DNA of 33,410 nucleotides from Nemertoderma westbladi (GCA_032718475.1 JAUCBJ010003854.1:1-33410), one strand, 5' to 3'. Numbered from the stretch's first letter, positions 21,332 through 32,921 are shown. Translations and numbers: made by a program. The notes: generated by a model from the sequence alone, not told the origin.

Positions 21332-22125
21332 GGAAGAGGTAAGTTTATAAGGATCGGAAGAGGTAAGTTTATAAGAACCGGAAGAGGTAAGTTTATAAGA
21401 ACCGGACGAGGTAAGTTTATAAGGATCGGAAGAGGTAAGTTTATAAGAACCGGAAGATGTAAGTTTATAAGAACCGGACGAGGTAAGTTTATAAGGATCG
21501 GAAGAGGTAAGTTTATAAGAACCGGAAGAGGTAAGTTTATAAGAATCGGAAGATGTAAGTTTATAAGAACCGGAAGATGTAAGTTTATAAGAACCGGAAG
21601 ATGTAAGTTTATAAGAACCGGACGAGGTAAGTTTATAAGGATCGGAAGAGGTAAGTTTATAAGAACCGGAAGAGGTAAGTTTATAAGAATCGGAAGATGT
21701 AAGTTTATAAGAACCGGAAGATGTAAGTTTATAAGAACCGGACGAGGTAAGTTTATAAGGATCGGAAGAGGTAAGTTTATAAGGATCGGAAGAGGTAAGT
21801 TTATAAGAACCGGAAGAGGTAAGTTTATAAGAACCGGAAGATGTAAGTTTATAAGAACCGGACGAGGTAAGTTTATAAGGATCGGAAGAGGTAAGTTTAT
21901 AAGAACCGGAAGATGTAAGTTTATAAGAACCGGACGAGGTAAGTTTATAAGGATCGGAAGAGGTAAGTTTATAAGAACCGGAAGAGGTAAGTTTATAAGA
22001 ATCGGAAGATGTAAGTTTATAAGAACCGGATGAGGTAAGTTTATAAGAACCGGAAGAGGTAAGTTTATAAGAACCGGAAGAGGTAAGTTTATAGAACCGG
22101 AAGATGTAAGTTTATAAGAACCGGA
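21332..22125 (+). repeat. 794-bp block duplicated exactly at 23992-24785 (copy 1)
   Basis: Line-by-line comparison shows no difference between 21332-22125 and 23992-24785 (offset 2660), including rare variants such as TTTATAGAACC and CCGGATGAG near the right end. Copies diverge on both sides (base 21331 versus 23991; 22126 versus 24786). The right part of the block occurs a third time at about 25500-25870. Confidence 0.95.
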
Positions 22126-22649
22126 CGAGGTAAGTTTATAAGAACCGGAAGATGTAAGTTTATAAGAACCGGAAGATGTAAGTTTATAAGAACCGGACGA
22201 GGTAAGTTTATAAGGATCGGAAGAGGTAAGTTTATAAGGATCGGAAGAGGTAAGTTTATAAGAACCGGAAGAGGTAAGTTTATAAGAATCGGAAGATGTA
22301 AGTTTATAAGAACCGGAAGATGTAAGTTTATAAGAACCGGACGATGTAAGTTTATAAGAACCGGACGAGGTAAGTTTATAAGGATCGGAAGAGGTAAGTT
22401 TATAAGAACCGGATGGAAGAGGTAAGTTTATAAGAACCGGAAGATGTAAGTTTATAAGAACCGGACGAGGTAAGTTTTTAAGAACTGGAAGATGTAAGTT
22501 TATAAGAACCGGATGTGAGGTAAGTTTATAAGAACCGGAAGATGTAAGTTTTTAAGAACTGGAAGATGTAAGTTTATAAGAACCGGAAGAGGTGAGTTTA
22601 TAAGAACCGGACGAGGTAAGTTTATAAGAACCGGATGGAAGAGGTAAGT

Positions 22650-23720
22650 TTATAAGAACCGGATGTGAGGTAAGTTTATAAGAACCGGAAGATGTAAGTT
22701 TTTAAGAACTGGAAGATGTAAGTTTATAAGGATCGGAAGATGTAAGTTTATAACAACCGGAAGAGGTGAGTTTATAAGAACCGGAATAGGTAAGTTTATA
22801 AGAATCGGATGGAAGAGGTAAGTTTATAAGAACCGGATGGAAGAGGTAAGTTTATAACAACCGGAAGAGGTGAGTTTATAAGAACCGGAATAGGTAAGTT
22901 TATAAGAATCGGATGGAAGAGGTAAGTTTATAAGAACCGGATGGAAGAGGTAAGTTTATAAGAACCGGATGTGAGGTAAGTTTATAAGAACCGGAAGATG
23001 TAAGTTTTTAAGAACTGGAAGATGTAAGTTTATAAGAACCGGAAGAGGTGAGTTTATAAGAACCGGACGAGGTAAGTTTATAAGAACCGGATGGAAGAGG
23101 TAAGTTTATAAGAACCGGATGTGAGGTAAGTTTATAAGAACCGGAAGATGTAAGTTTTTAAGAACTGGAAGATGTAAGTTTATAAGGATCGGAAGATGTA
23201 AGTTTATAACAACCGGAAGAGGTGAGTTTATAAGAACCGGAATAGGTAAGTTTATAAGAATCGGATGGAAGAGGTAAGTTTATAAGAACCGGATGGAAGA
23301 GGTAAGTTTATAACAACCGGAAGAGGTGAGTTTATAAGAACCGGAATAGGTAAGTTTATAAGAATCGGATGGAAGAGGTAAGTTTATAAGAACCGGATGG
23401 AAGATGTAAGTTTATAAGAACCGGATGGAAGAGGTAAGTTTATAACAACCGGAAGAGGTGAGTTTATAAGAACCGGAATAGGTAAGTTTATAAGAATCGG
23501 ATGGAAGAGGTAAGTTTATAAGAATCGGATGGAAGAGGTAAGTTTATAAGAACCGGAAGATGTAAGTTTATAAGAACCGGATGGAAGATGTAAGTTTATA
23601 AGAACCGGATAGAAGAGGTAAGTTTATAAGAATCGGAAGATGTAAGTTTTTTAAAAAACGGAAGAGGTGAGTTTATAAGAACCGGAATAGGTAAGTTTAT
23701 AAGAATCGGATGGAAGAGGT
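22650..23720 (+). repeat. Array zone with TAACAACCGG/GTGAGT units, partly repeated at 26710-27730
   Basis: This zone repeats a set of units: TTTTTAAGAACTGG, GGATCGGAAGATG, TAACAACCGGAAGAGGTGAG, CCGGAATAGG and AATCGGATGGAAGAGG. The same series, with the rare unit TGTAAGTTTTTTAAAAAACG (at 23641 and again at 27648), returns about 4.0 kb downstream. The offset changes from 4072 to 4007 along the copy, so units were gained or lost after duplication. A palindromic variant, GTTCATATGAAC, appears nearby (about 23852, 23928, 27859 and 31502). Confidence 0.85.
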
Positions 23721-23991
23721 AAGTTTATAAGAACCGGATGGAAGAGGTAAGTTTATAACAACCGGAAGAGGTGAGTTTATAAGAACCGGAAGAGGTAAGT
23801 TTATAAGAACCGGATGGAAGAGGTAAGTTTATAAGAACCGGAAGATGTGAGTTCATATGAACCGGAAGAGGTAAGTTTATAAGAACCGGATGGAAGAGGT
23901 AAGTTTATAAGAACCGGAAGATGTGAGTTCATATGAACCGGAAGAGGTAAGTTTATAAGAACCGGAATAGGTAAGTTTATAAGAACCGGAT

Positions 23992-24785
23992 GGAAGAGGT
24001 AAGTTTATAAGGATCGGAAGAGGTAAGTTTATAAGAACCGGAAGAGGTAAGTTTATAAGAACCGGACGAGGTAAGTTTATAAGGATCGGAAGAGGTAAGT
24101 TTATAAGAACCGGAAGATGTAAGTTTATAAGAACCGGACGAGGTAAGTTTATAAGGATCGGAAGAGGTAAGTTTATAAGAACCGGAAGAGGTAAGTTTAT
24201 AAGAATCGGAAGATGTAAGTTTATAAGAACCGGAAGATGTAAGTTTATAAGAACCGGAAGATGTAAGTTTATAAGAACCGGACGAGGTAAGTTTATAAGG
24301 ATCGGAAGAGGTAAGTTTATAAGAACCGGAAGAGGTAAGTTTATAAGAATCGGAAGATGTAAGTTTATAAGAACCGGAAGATGTAAGTTTATAAGAACCG
24401 GACGAGGTAAGTTTATAAGGATCGGAAGAGGTAAGTTTATAAGGATCGGAAGAGGTAAGTTTATAAGAACCGGAAGAGGTAAGTTTATAAGAACCGGAAG
24501 ATGTAAGTTTATAAGAACCGGACGAGGTAAGTTTATAAGGATCGGAAGAGGTAAGTTTATAAGAACCGGAAGATGTAAGTTTATAAGAACCGGACGAGGT
24601 AAGTTTATAAGGATCGGAAGAGGTAAGTTTATAAGAACCGGAAGAGGTAAGTTTATAAGAATCGGAAGATGTAAGTTTATAAGAACCGGATGAGGTAAGT
24701 TTATAAGAACCGGAAGAGGTAAGTTTATAAGAACCGGAAGAGGTAAGTTTATAGAACCGGAAGATGTAAGTTTATAAGAACCGGA
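23992..24785 (+). repeat. 794-bp block duplicated exactly at 21332-22125 (copy 2)
   Basis: Second copy of the identical block. In a satellite with many point variants, 794 identical bases indicate a recent segmental duplication or gene conversion inside the array, or an assembly artefact. Confidence 0.95.
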
Positions 24786-27700
24786 AGATGTAAGATTATA
24801 AGAACCGGAAGATGTAAGTTTATAAGAACCGGAAGAGGTAAGTTTATAAGAACCGGATGAGGTAAGTTTATAAGAACCGGAAGATGTAAGTTTATAAGAA
24901 CCGGACGAGGTAAGTTTATAAGAACCGGAAGAGGTAAGTTTATAAGAAACGGATGAGGTAAGTTTATAAGAACCGGATGAGGTAAGTTTATAAGAACCGG
25001 AAGATGTAAGTTTATAAGAACCGGACGAGGTAAGTTTATAAGAACCGGAAGAGGTAAGTTTATAGAACCGGAAGATGTAAGTTTATAAGAACCGGAAGAT
25101 GTAAGATTATAAGAACCGGAAGATGTAAGTTTATAAGAACCGGAAGAGGTAAGTTTATAAGAACCGGAAGATGCAAGTTTATAAGAAACGGATGAGGTAA
25201 GTTTATAAGAACCGGATGAGGTAAGTTTATAAGAACCGGATGAGGTAAGTTTATAAGAACCGGAAGAGGTAAGTTTATAAGAACCGGAAGAGGTAAGTTT
25301 ATAAGAACCGGAAGATGTAAGTTTATAAGAACCGGAAGATGCAAGTTTATAAGAAACGGATGAGGTAAGTTTATAAGAACCGGATGAGGTAAGTTTATAA
25401 GAACCGGATGAGGTAAGTTTATAAGAAACGGATGAGGTAAGTTTATAAGAACCGGATGAGGTAAGTTTATAAGAACCGGATGAGGTAAGTTTATAAGAAC
25501 CGGAAGAGGTAAGTTTATAAGAACCGGAAGATGTAAGTTTATAAGAACCGGACGAGGTAAGTTTATAAGGATCGGAAGAGGTAAGTTTATAAGAACCGGA
25601 AGATGTAAGTTTATAAGAACCGGACGAGGTAAGTTTATAAGGATCGGAAGAGGTAAGTTTATAAGAACCGGAAGAGGTAAGTTTATAAGAATCGGAAGAT
25701 GTAAGTTTATAAGAACCGGATGAGGTAAGTTTATAAGAACCGGAAGAGGTAAGTTTATAAGAACCGGAAGAGGTAAGTTTATAGAACCGGAAGATGTAAG
25801 TTTATAAGAACCGGAAGATGTAAGATTATAAGAACCGGAAGATGTAAGTTTATAAGAACCGGAAGAGGTAAGTTTATAAGAACCGGAAGATGCAAGTTTA
25901 TAAGAAACGGATGAGGTAAGTTTATAAGAACCGGATGAGGTAAGTTTATAAGAACCGGATGAGGTAAGTTTATAAGAACCGGAAGAGGTAAGTTTATAAG
26001 AACCGGAAGAGGTAAGTTTATAGAACCGGAAGATGTAAGTTTATAAGAACCGGAAGATGTAAGATTATAAGAACCGGAAGATGTAAGTTTATAAGAACCG
26101 GACGAGGTAAGTTTATAAGGATCGGAAGAGGTAAGTTTATAAGGATCGGAAGAGGTAAGTTTATAAGAACCGGAAGAGGTAAGTTTATAAGAATCGGAAG
26201 ATGTAAGTTTATAAGAACCGGAAGATGTAAGTTTATAAGAACCGGACGAGGTAAGTTTATAAGGATCGGAAGAGGTAAGTTTATAAGAACCGGATGGAAG
26301 AGGTAAGTTTATAAGAACCGGAAGATGTAAGTTTATAAGAACCGGACGAGGTAAGTTTTTAAGAACTGGAAGATGTAAGTTTATAAGAACCGGAAGAGGT
26401 AAGTTTATAAGAACCGGACGAGGTAAGTTTATAAGGATCGGAAGAGGTAAGTTTATAAGAACCGGAAGAGGTAAGTTTATAAGAATCGGAAGATGTAAGA
26501 TTATAAGAACCGGAAGAGGTAAGTTTATAAGAACCGGAAGAGGTAAGTTTATAAGAACCGGATGTGAGGTAAGTTTATAAGAACCGGAAGATGTAAGTTT
26601 TTAAGAACTGGAAGATGTAAGTTTATAAGAACCGAACGAGGTAAGTTTATAGAACCGGAAGAGGTAAGTTTATAAGAACTGGAAGAGGTAAGTTTATAAG
26701 AACCGGATGGAAGAGGTAAGTTTATAAGAACCGGATGTGAGGTAAGTTTATAAGAACCGGAAGATGTAAGTTTTTAAGAACTGGAAGATGTAAGTTTATA
26801 AGGATCGGAAGATGTAAGTTTATAACAACCGGAAGAGGTGAGTTTATAAGAACCGGAATAGGTAAGTTTATAAGAATCGGATGGAAGAGGTAAGTTTATA
26901 AGAACCGGATGGAAGAGGTAAGTTTATAACAACCGGAAGAGGTGAGTTTATAAGAACCGGAATAGGTAAGTTTATAAGAATCGGATGGAAGAGGTAAGTT
27001 TATAAGAACCGGATGGAAGAGGTAAGTTTATAAGAACCGGATGTGAGGTAAGTTTATAAGAACCGGAAGATGTAAGTTTTTAAGAACTGGAAGATGTAAG
27101 TTTATAAGGATCGGAAGATGTAAGTTTATAACAACCGGAAGAGGTGAGTTTATAAGAACCGGAATAGGTAAGTTTATAAGAATCGGATGGAAGAGGTAAG
27201 TTTATAAGAACCGGATCGGAAGAGGTAAGTTTATAAGAACCGGATGGAAGAGGTAAGTTTATAAGAACCGGATGGAAGAGGTAAGTTTATAACAACCGGA
27301 AGAGGTGAGTTTATAAGAACCGGAATAGGTAAGTTTATAAGAATCGGATGGAAGAGGTAAGTTTATAAGAACCGGATGGAAGATGTAAGTTTATAAGAAC
27401 CGGATGGAAGAGGTAAGTTTATAACAACCGGAAGAGGTGAGTTTATAAGAACCGGAATAGGTAAGTTTATAAGAATCGGATGGAAGAGGTAAGTTTATAA
27501 GAACCGGATGGAAGAGGTAAGTTTATAAGAATCGGATGGAAGAGGTAAGTTTATAAGAACCGGAAGATGTAAGTTTATAAGAACCGGATGGAAGATGTAA
27601 GTTTATAAGAACCGGATAGAAGAGGTAAGTTTATAAGAATCGGAAGATGTAAGTTTTTTAAAAAACGGAAGAGGTGAGTTTATAAGAACCGGAATAGGTA

Positions 27701-28299
27701 AGTTTATAAGAATCGGATGGAAGAGGTAAGTTTATAAGAACCGGATGGAAGAGGTAAGTTTATAACAACCGGAAGAGGTGAGTTTATAAGAACCGGAATA
27801 GGTAAGTTTATAAGAACCGGATGGAAGAGGTAAGTTTATAAGAACCGGAAGATGTGAGTTCATATGAACCGGAAGAGGTAAGTTTATAAGAACCGGAATA
27901 GGTAAGTTTATAAGAACCGGATGGAAGAGGTAAGTTTATAAGAACCGGATGGAAGATGTAAGTTTATAAGAACCGGAAGATGTAAGTTTATAAGAACCGG
28001 AAGATATAAGTTTATAAGAACTGGAAGATGTAAGTTTATAAGAATCGGAAGATGTAAGTTTATAAGAACCGTAAGATGTAAGTTTATAAGAATCGGAAGA
28101 TGTAAGTTTATAAGAACCGGAAGATGTAAGTTTATAAGAACCGGAAGATGTAAGTTTATAAGAACCGGAATAGGTAAGTTTATAAGAACCGGATGGAAGA
28201 GGTAAGTTTATAAGAACCGGATCGGAAGAGGTAAGTTTATAAGAACCGGAAGAGGTAAGTTTATAAGAACCGGAATAGGTAAGTTTATAAGAACCGGAT

Positions 28300-30650
28300 G
28301 GAAGAGGTAAGTTTATAGAACCGGAAGATGTAAGTTTATAAGAACCGGAAGAGGTAAGTTTATAGAACCGAACGAGGTAAGTTTATAAGAACCGGATGGA
28401 AGAGGTAAGTTTATAGAACCGGAAGAGGTGAGTTTATAAGAACCGGAATAGGTAAGTTTATAAGAACCGGATGGAAGAGGTAAGTTTATAACAACCGGAA
28501 GAGGTGCGTTTATAAGAACCGGATGAGGTAAGTTTATAGAACCGAACGAGGTAAGTTTATAAGAACCGGAAGAGGTAAGTTTATAAGAACCGGAAGAGGT
28601 GAGTTTATAAGAACCGGAATAGGTAAGTTTATAAGAACCGGATGGAAGAGGTAAGTTTATAGAACCGGAAGATGTAAGTTTATAAGAACCGGAAGAGGTA
28701 AGTTTATAGAACCGAACGAGGTAAGTTTATAAGAACCGGATGGAAGAGGTAAGTTTATAGAACCGGAAGAGGTGAGTTTATAAGAACCGGAATAGGTAAG
28801 TTTATAAGAACCGGATGGAAGAGGTAAGTTTATAGAACCGGAAGATGTAAGTTTATAAGAACCGGAAGAGGTAAGTTTATAGAACCGAACGAGGTAAGTT
28901 TATAAGAACCGGATGGAAGAGGTAAGTTTATAGAACCGGAAGATGTAAGTTTATAAGAACCGGAAGAGGTAAGTTTATAGAACCGAACGAGGTAAGTTTA
29001 TAAGAACCGGATGGAAGAGGTAAGTTCATAGAACCGGAAGAGGTGAGTTTATAAGAACCGGAAGATGTAAGTTTATAAGAACCGGATCGGAAGAGGTAAG
29101 TTTATAAGAACCGGAAGATGTAAGTTTATAAGAACCGGAAGAGGTAAGTTTATAAGAACCGGATGAGGTAAGTTTATAAGAACCGGAAGATGTAAGTTTA
29201 TAAGAACCGGATGGAAGAGGTAAGTTTATAGAACCGGAAGATGTAAGTTTATAAGAACCGGAAGAGGTAAGTTTATAGAACCGAACGAGGTAAGTTTATA
29301 AGAACCGGAAGAGGTAAGTTTATAAGAACCGGAATAGGTAAGTTTATAAGAACCGGAAGAGGTAAGTTTATAGAACCGGAAGAGGTAAGTTTATAAGAAC
29401 CGGAAGAGGTGAGTTTATAAGAACCGGAATAGGTAAGTTTATAAGAACCGGATGGAAGAGGTAAGTTTATAGAACCGGAAGATGTAAGTTTATAAGAACC
29501 GGAAGAGGTAAGTTTATAGAACCGAACGAGGTAAGTTTATAAGAACCGGAAGAGGTAAGTTTATAAGAACCGGAATAGGTAAGTTTATAAGAACCGGAAG
29601 AGGTAAGTTTATAGAACCGGAAGAGGTAAGTTTATAAGAACCGGAAGAGGTGAGTTTATAAGAACCGGAATAGGTAAGTTTATAAGAACCGGATGGAAGA
29701 GGTAAGTTTATAGAACCGGAAGATGTAAGTTTATAGAACCGGAAGAGGTAAGTTTATAAGAACCGGAAGAGGTGAGTTTATAAGAACCGGAATAGGTAAG
29801 TTTATAAGAACCGGATGGAAGAGGTAAGTTTATAGAACCGGAAGATGTAAGTTTATAAGAACCGGAAGAGGTGAGTTTATAAGAACCGGAATAGGTAAGT
29901 TTATAAGAACCGGATGGAAGAGGTAAGTTTATAGAACCGGAAGATGTAAGTTTATAAGAACCGGAAGAGGTAAGTTTATAGAACCGAACGAGGTAAGTTT
30001 ATAAGAACCGGAAGAGGTAAGTTTATAAGAACCGGAAGAGGTGAGTTTATAAGAACCGGAATAGGTAAGTTTATAAGAACCGGATGGAAGAGGTAAGTTT
30101 ATAGAACCGGAAGATGTAAGTTTATAAGAACCGGAAGAGGTAAGTTTATAGAACCGAACGAGGTAAGTTTATAAGAACCGAACGAGGTAAGTTTATAAGA
30201 ACCGGAAGAGGTAAGTTTATAGAACCGGAAGAGGTAAGTTTATAAGAACCGGAAGAGGTGAGTTTATAAGAACCGGAATAGGTAAGTTTATAAGAACCGG
30301 ATGGAAGAGGTAAGTTTATAGAACCGGAAGATGTAAGTTTATAAGAACCGGAAGAGGTAAGTTTATAGAACCGAACGAGGTAAGTTTATAAGAACCGGAA
30401 GAGGTAAGTTTATAAGAACCGGAAGAGGTGAGTTTATAAGAACCGGAATAGGTAAGTTTATAAGAACCGGATGGAAGAGGTAAGTTTATAGAACCGGAAG
30501 ATGTAAGTTTATAAGAACCGGATGAGGTAAGTTTATAGAACCGAACGAGGTAAGTTTATAAGAACCGGAAGAGGTAAGTTTATAAGAACCGGAAGAGGTG
30601 AGTTTATAAGAACCGGAATAGGTAAGTTTATAAGAACCGGAAGAGGTAAG
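28300..30650 (+). repeat. Array zone with 23-bp units and a multi-unit higher-order repeat
   Basis: A fixed run of units recurs: AAGAGGTGAG, CCGGAATAGG, CCGGATGGAAGAGG, then TTTATAGAACCGGAAGATG (23-bp form), CCGGAAGAGG and TTTATAGAACCGAACGAGG. The 1-bp deletion (TATAGAACC) and the GAACGAG change mark this family. Copies begin near 28430, 28590, 28765, 29400, 29640, 29865, 30030, 30245 and 30420, with variable filler units between them. Confidence 0.75.
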
Positions 30651-31687
30651 TTTATAAGAACCGGATGGAAGAGGTAAATTTATAAGAACCGGAAGATGTA
30701 AGTTTATAAGAACCGGAAGAGGTAAGTTTATAAGAACCGGAAGAGGTAAATTTATAAGAACCGGAAGATGTAAGTTTATAAGAACCGGAAGATGTAAGTT
30801 TATAAGAACCGGACGAGGTAAGTTTATAAGGATCGGAAGAGGTAAATTTATAGAACCGGAAGAGGTAAGTTTATAAGAACCGGACGAGGTAAGTTTATAA
30901 GGATCGGAAGAGGTAAATTTATAAGAACCGGATCGGAAGAGGTAAATTTATAAGAACCGGAAGATGTAAGTTTATAAGAACCGGAAGAGGTAAGTTTATA
31001 AGAACCGAACGAGGTAAGTTTATAAGAACCGGATGGAAGAGGTAAATTTATAAGAACCGGATCGGAAGAGGTAAATTTATAAGAACCGGAAGATGTAAGT
31101 TTATAAGAACCGGACGAGGTAAGTTTATAAGAACCGGATAGGTAAGTTTATAAGAACCGGATCGGAAGAGGTAAATTTATAAGAACCGGAAGATGTAAGT
31201 TTATAAGAACCGGACGAGGTAAGTTATAAGAACCGGATAGGTAAGTTTATAAGAACCGGATGGAAGAGGTAAATTTATAAGAACCGGATCGGAAGAGGTA
31301 AGTTTATAACAACCGGAAGAGGTAAGTTTTTAAGAACTGGAAGATGTAAGTTTATAACAACCGGAAGAGGTGAGTTTATAAGAACCGGAATAGGTAAGTT
31401 TATAAGAATCGGATGGAAGAGGTAAGTTTATAAGAACCGGATGGAAGAGGTAAGTTTATAAGAACCGGAAGAGGTAAGTTTATAAGAACCGGAAGAGGTG
31501 AGTTCATATGAACCGGAAGAGGTAAGTTTATAAGAACCGGAATAGGTAAGTTTATAAGAATCGGATGGAAGAGGTAAGTTTATAAGAACCGGATGGAAGA
31601 GGTAAGTTTATAAGAACCGGAAGAGGTAAGTTTATAAGAACTGGATGGAAGAGGTAAGTTTATAAGAACCGGACTAGGTAAGTTTAT

Positions 31688-32770
31688 GTTGGAGTTTGAG
31701 CACAGCTTGCCTCATTTCATAGCACTCCGTGTCGAACCAAGGTTTGGAGTGTCGAGTTGATCAGCGCTTTGGGGGTGCGGAGTCCTTAATCGCTGTGGTT
31801 AAAGACTCGTACGCACAATTAATATCCCCGTCTTGAAGCTTGAGAGCGGCAATATTGAGCCTAGCATCTGCCCCCAGCCTTAGAAGATCGACTTTCCTTG
31901 TTGGTTTAGGCGCGTTAATATCTTGTGGTACTGGAACCATTGACTCCCATGAAGCTTTTATCGGCACATGTTTGCGCAGAGGAACTTTTAACAGATCGAC
32001 CGATTTAGCCACGTTGTTGCTGTAGATTAAATCGATCACGCTATTGCCGTTATGACAGTAGTAAATGGGCTTGCTGGAATCGGTTTGTAAAGTGACACCT
32101 TGGTCTGCCATTATGGTTTCCAGAGGAACCCTTCTTTGGTGGTCAGTAATGTCCATTCTGGTGTTAAAATCTCCACCAATGAACACCGGACCGGACTCTG
32201 GGATAATGTCTAGCATCGATAGGACTCCTACGATGAAGTCCTCAAGGTCGAGATCTGGGGAAAAGTAACAACATGCGAAAGTTCCAATTAGACAGCTGAT
32301 AACAACATAATGTTTCTCGGATACCAGTAACCTTGGGTTTAGGGTTTAGGCATGGTTTTACCGCAATGATGATTCCACCAGCTGGTCTTCCCAGCCCCGA
32401 ATTTTTGACAGCGAGTGACTCAAAAACATAGTACCCGTGTAAACTGGTGCTTACGGTCGCCATTGTTTCGGTTAATAGGATAACGTCCGGAGCCGTTAGA
32501 ATATCCGATTGGATAAGTGACAATACCGAGACAATTCCTTCTACGTTCCATAGAAGCATTGAAGTTAGAGTGGAAGGGGAGCCAGATGCTTCTGGAGGGT
32601 GAGTTTCAACCGGAGAGACATGAGGAAAACAAGCAGCAGTGGTAACAGGGGTGGTTATCAGTCCCCCGACTGATAACCCGACTGAGTCGAAGCTGGCATA
32701 TCCGCGCGCGGCCTTCTTCGACCACCATAGCGAACGCGTTCGTCCTCTGCCAGCTGTTAATTTCTTATTG
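31688..32770 (-). pseudogene. Non-LTR retrotransposon endonuclease fragment inside the satellite
   Basis: On the minus strand this encodes an exonuclease-endonuclease-phosphatase (APE-type) domain. The upstream part (about 32757-32560) is an open Pro/Thr/Ser-rich lead-in. WNVEG and LLTET near 32480-32550 carry the first catalytic Asn and Glu. GGDFN (about 32165) and SVIDLIYSN (about 32030) follow. The final His motif is RKHVPI, where SDH is usual. A frameshift near 32240 separates the two halves. The linker PWFDTEC lies at about 31720-31740, and the element then ends abruptly at 31688 in repeat sequence. Known: this domain nicks target DNA for target-primed reverse transcription. Here only the endonuclease part is left, with the reverse transcriptase absent and satellite on both sides. 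It is antisense to the MIC60-like gene. Confidence 0.88.
32653..32678. repeat. Perfect 11-bp hairpin
   Basis: GGTTATCAGTC is followed by a CCCC loop and its exact complement GACTGATAACC. It lies in the lead-in region of the LINE endonuclease fragment. A stable stem of this kind could be a fold in the element RNA; nothing else supports a function. Confidence 0.8.
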
Positions 32771-32771
32771 A

Positions 32772-32921
32772 TGTAAGATGTAAGTTTATAAGAACCGGCA
32801 GATGTAAGTTTATAAGAACCGGCAGATAGGTAAGTTTATAAGAACCGGAAGAGGCAAGTTTATAAGAACCGGATGAGGTAAGTTTATATGAACCGTAATA
32901 GATGAGTAAATCTGTAAGAAC
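32772..32921 (+). repeat. Second, diverged block of the splice-donor repeat
   Basis: About six units continue the satellite beyond the LINE fragment. The first have a private CCGGCAGAT form not noticed in the main array, then come CCGGAAGAGGCAAG, CCGGATGAGG and a decayed end (GAACCGTAATAGATGAG, then TCTGTAAGAACTTG). Divergence at this outer edge, next to unique DNA, fits the usual picture of satellites that homogenise in the middle and decay at the margins. Confidence 0.85.

Larger units (their letters stand above)
11366..31687 (+). repeat. 20.3-kb satellite made of the exon 1/intron 1 junction (5' splice site array)
   Basis: The unit is the end of exon 1 joined to the start of the intron: an exon half AAGAACCGGATGGAAGAG (28-bp unit) or AAGAACCGGAAGAG (24-bp unit), then GTAAGTTTAT. 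The exon itself holds the 28-bp form, so that is probably ancestral and the 24-bp form lost 4 bp (ATGG). Variant lengths of 23 bp (TTTATAGAACC) and about 26 bp (CCGGATGTGAG) also occur. Common donor variants are GAG|GTAAGT, GAT|GTAAGT, GAG|GTGAGT and TAG|GTAAGT; GTAAAT appears towards the right end. Body variants include GGATCGG, CCGGACGAG and TTTTTAAGAACTGG. With a mean near 24-25 bp, there are roughly 800 units (estimated from length, not counted). Each holds CCGG or a related CpG, a purine-rich GAAGAG, and TATAAA on the minus strand. No unit has a pyrimidine tract on the plus strand, so donors are repeated but acceptors are not. Confidence 0.97.

Noticed and set aside
25060-25344. Second minus-strand open frame of the same repeated peptide
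   Set aside because: Same cause as at 14756-15187; there is no start context, no non-repeat domain and no conservation of frame across unit-length changes.
11387-31687. CRISPR array or direct-repeat/spacer system
   Set aside because: Units are head-to-tail without unique spacers, and the setting is an animal gene.
11387-31687. Plus-strand repeat protein (GKFIRTGR frame open through many units)
   Set aside because: It has no start codon of its own, is not in phase with exon 1 (whose frame stops after three codons), and breaks at units of other lengths.
32330-32352. Telomere-like GGGTTTAGGGTTTAGG
   Set aside because: Only two units, and they lie in the coding part of the LINE endonuclease fragment; coincidence is the simpler reading.
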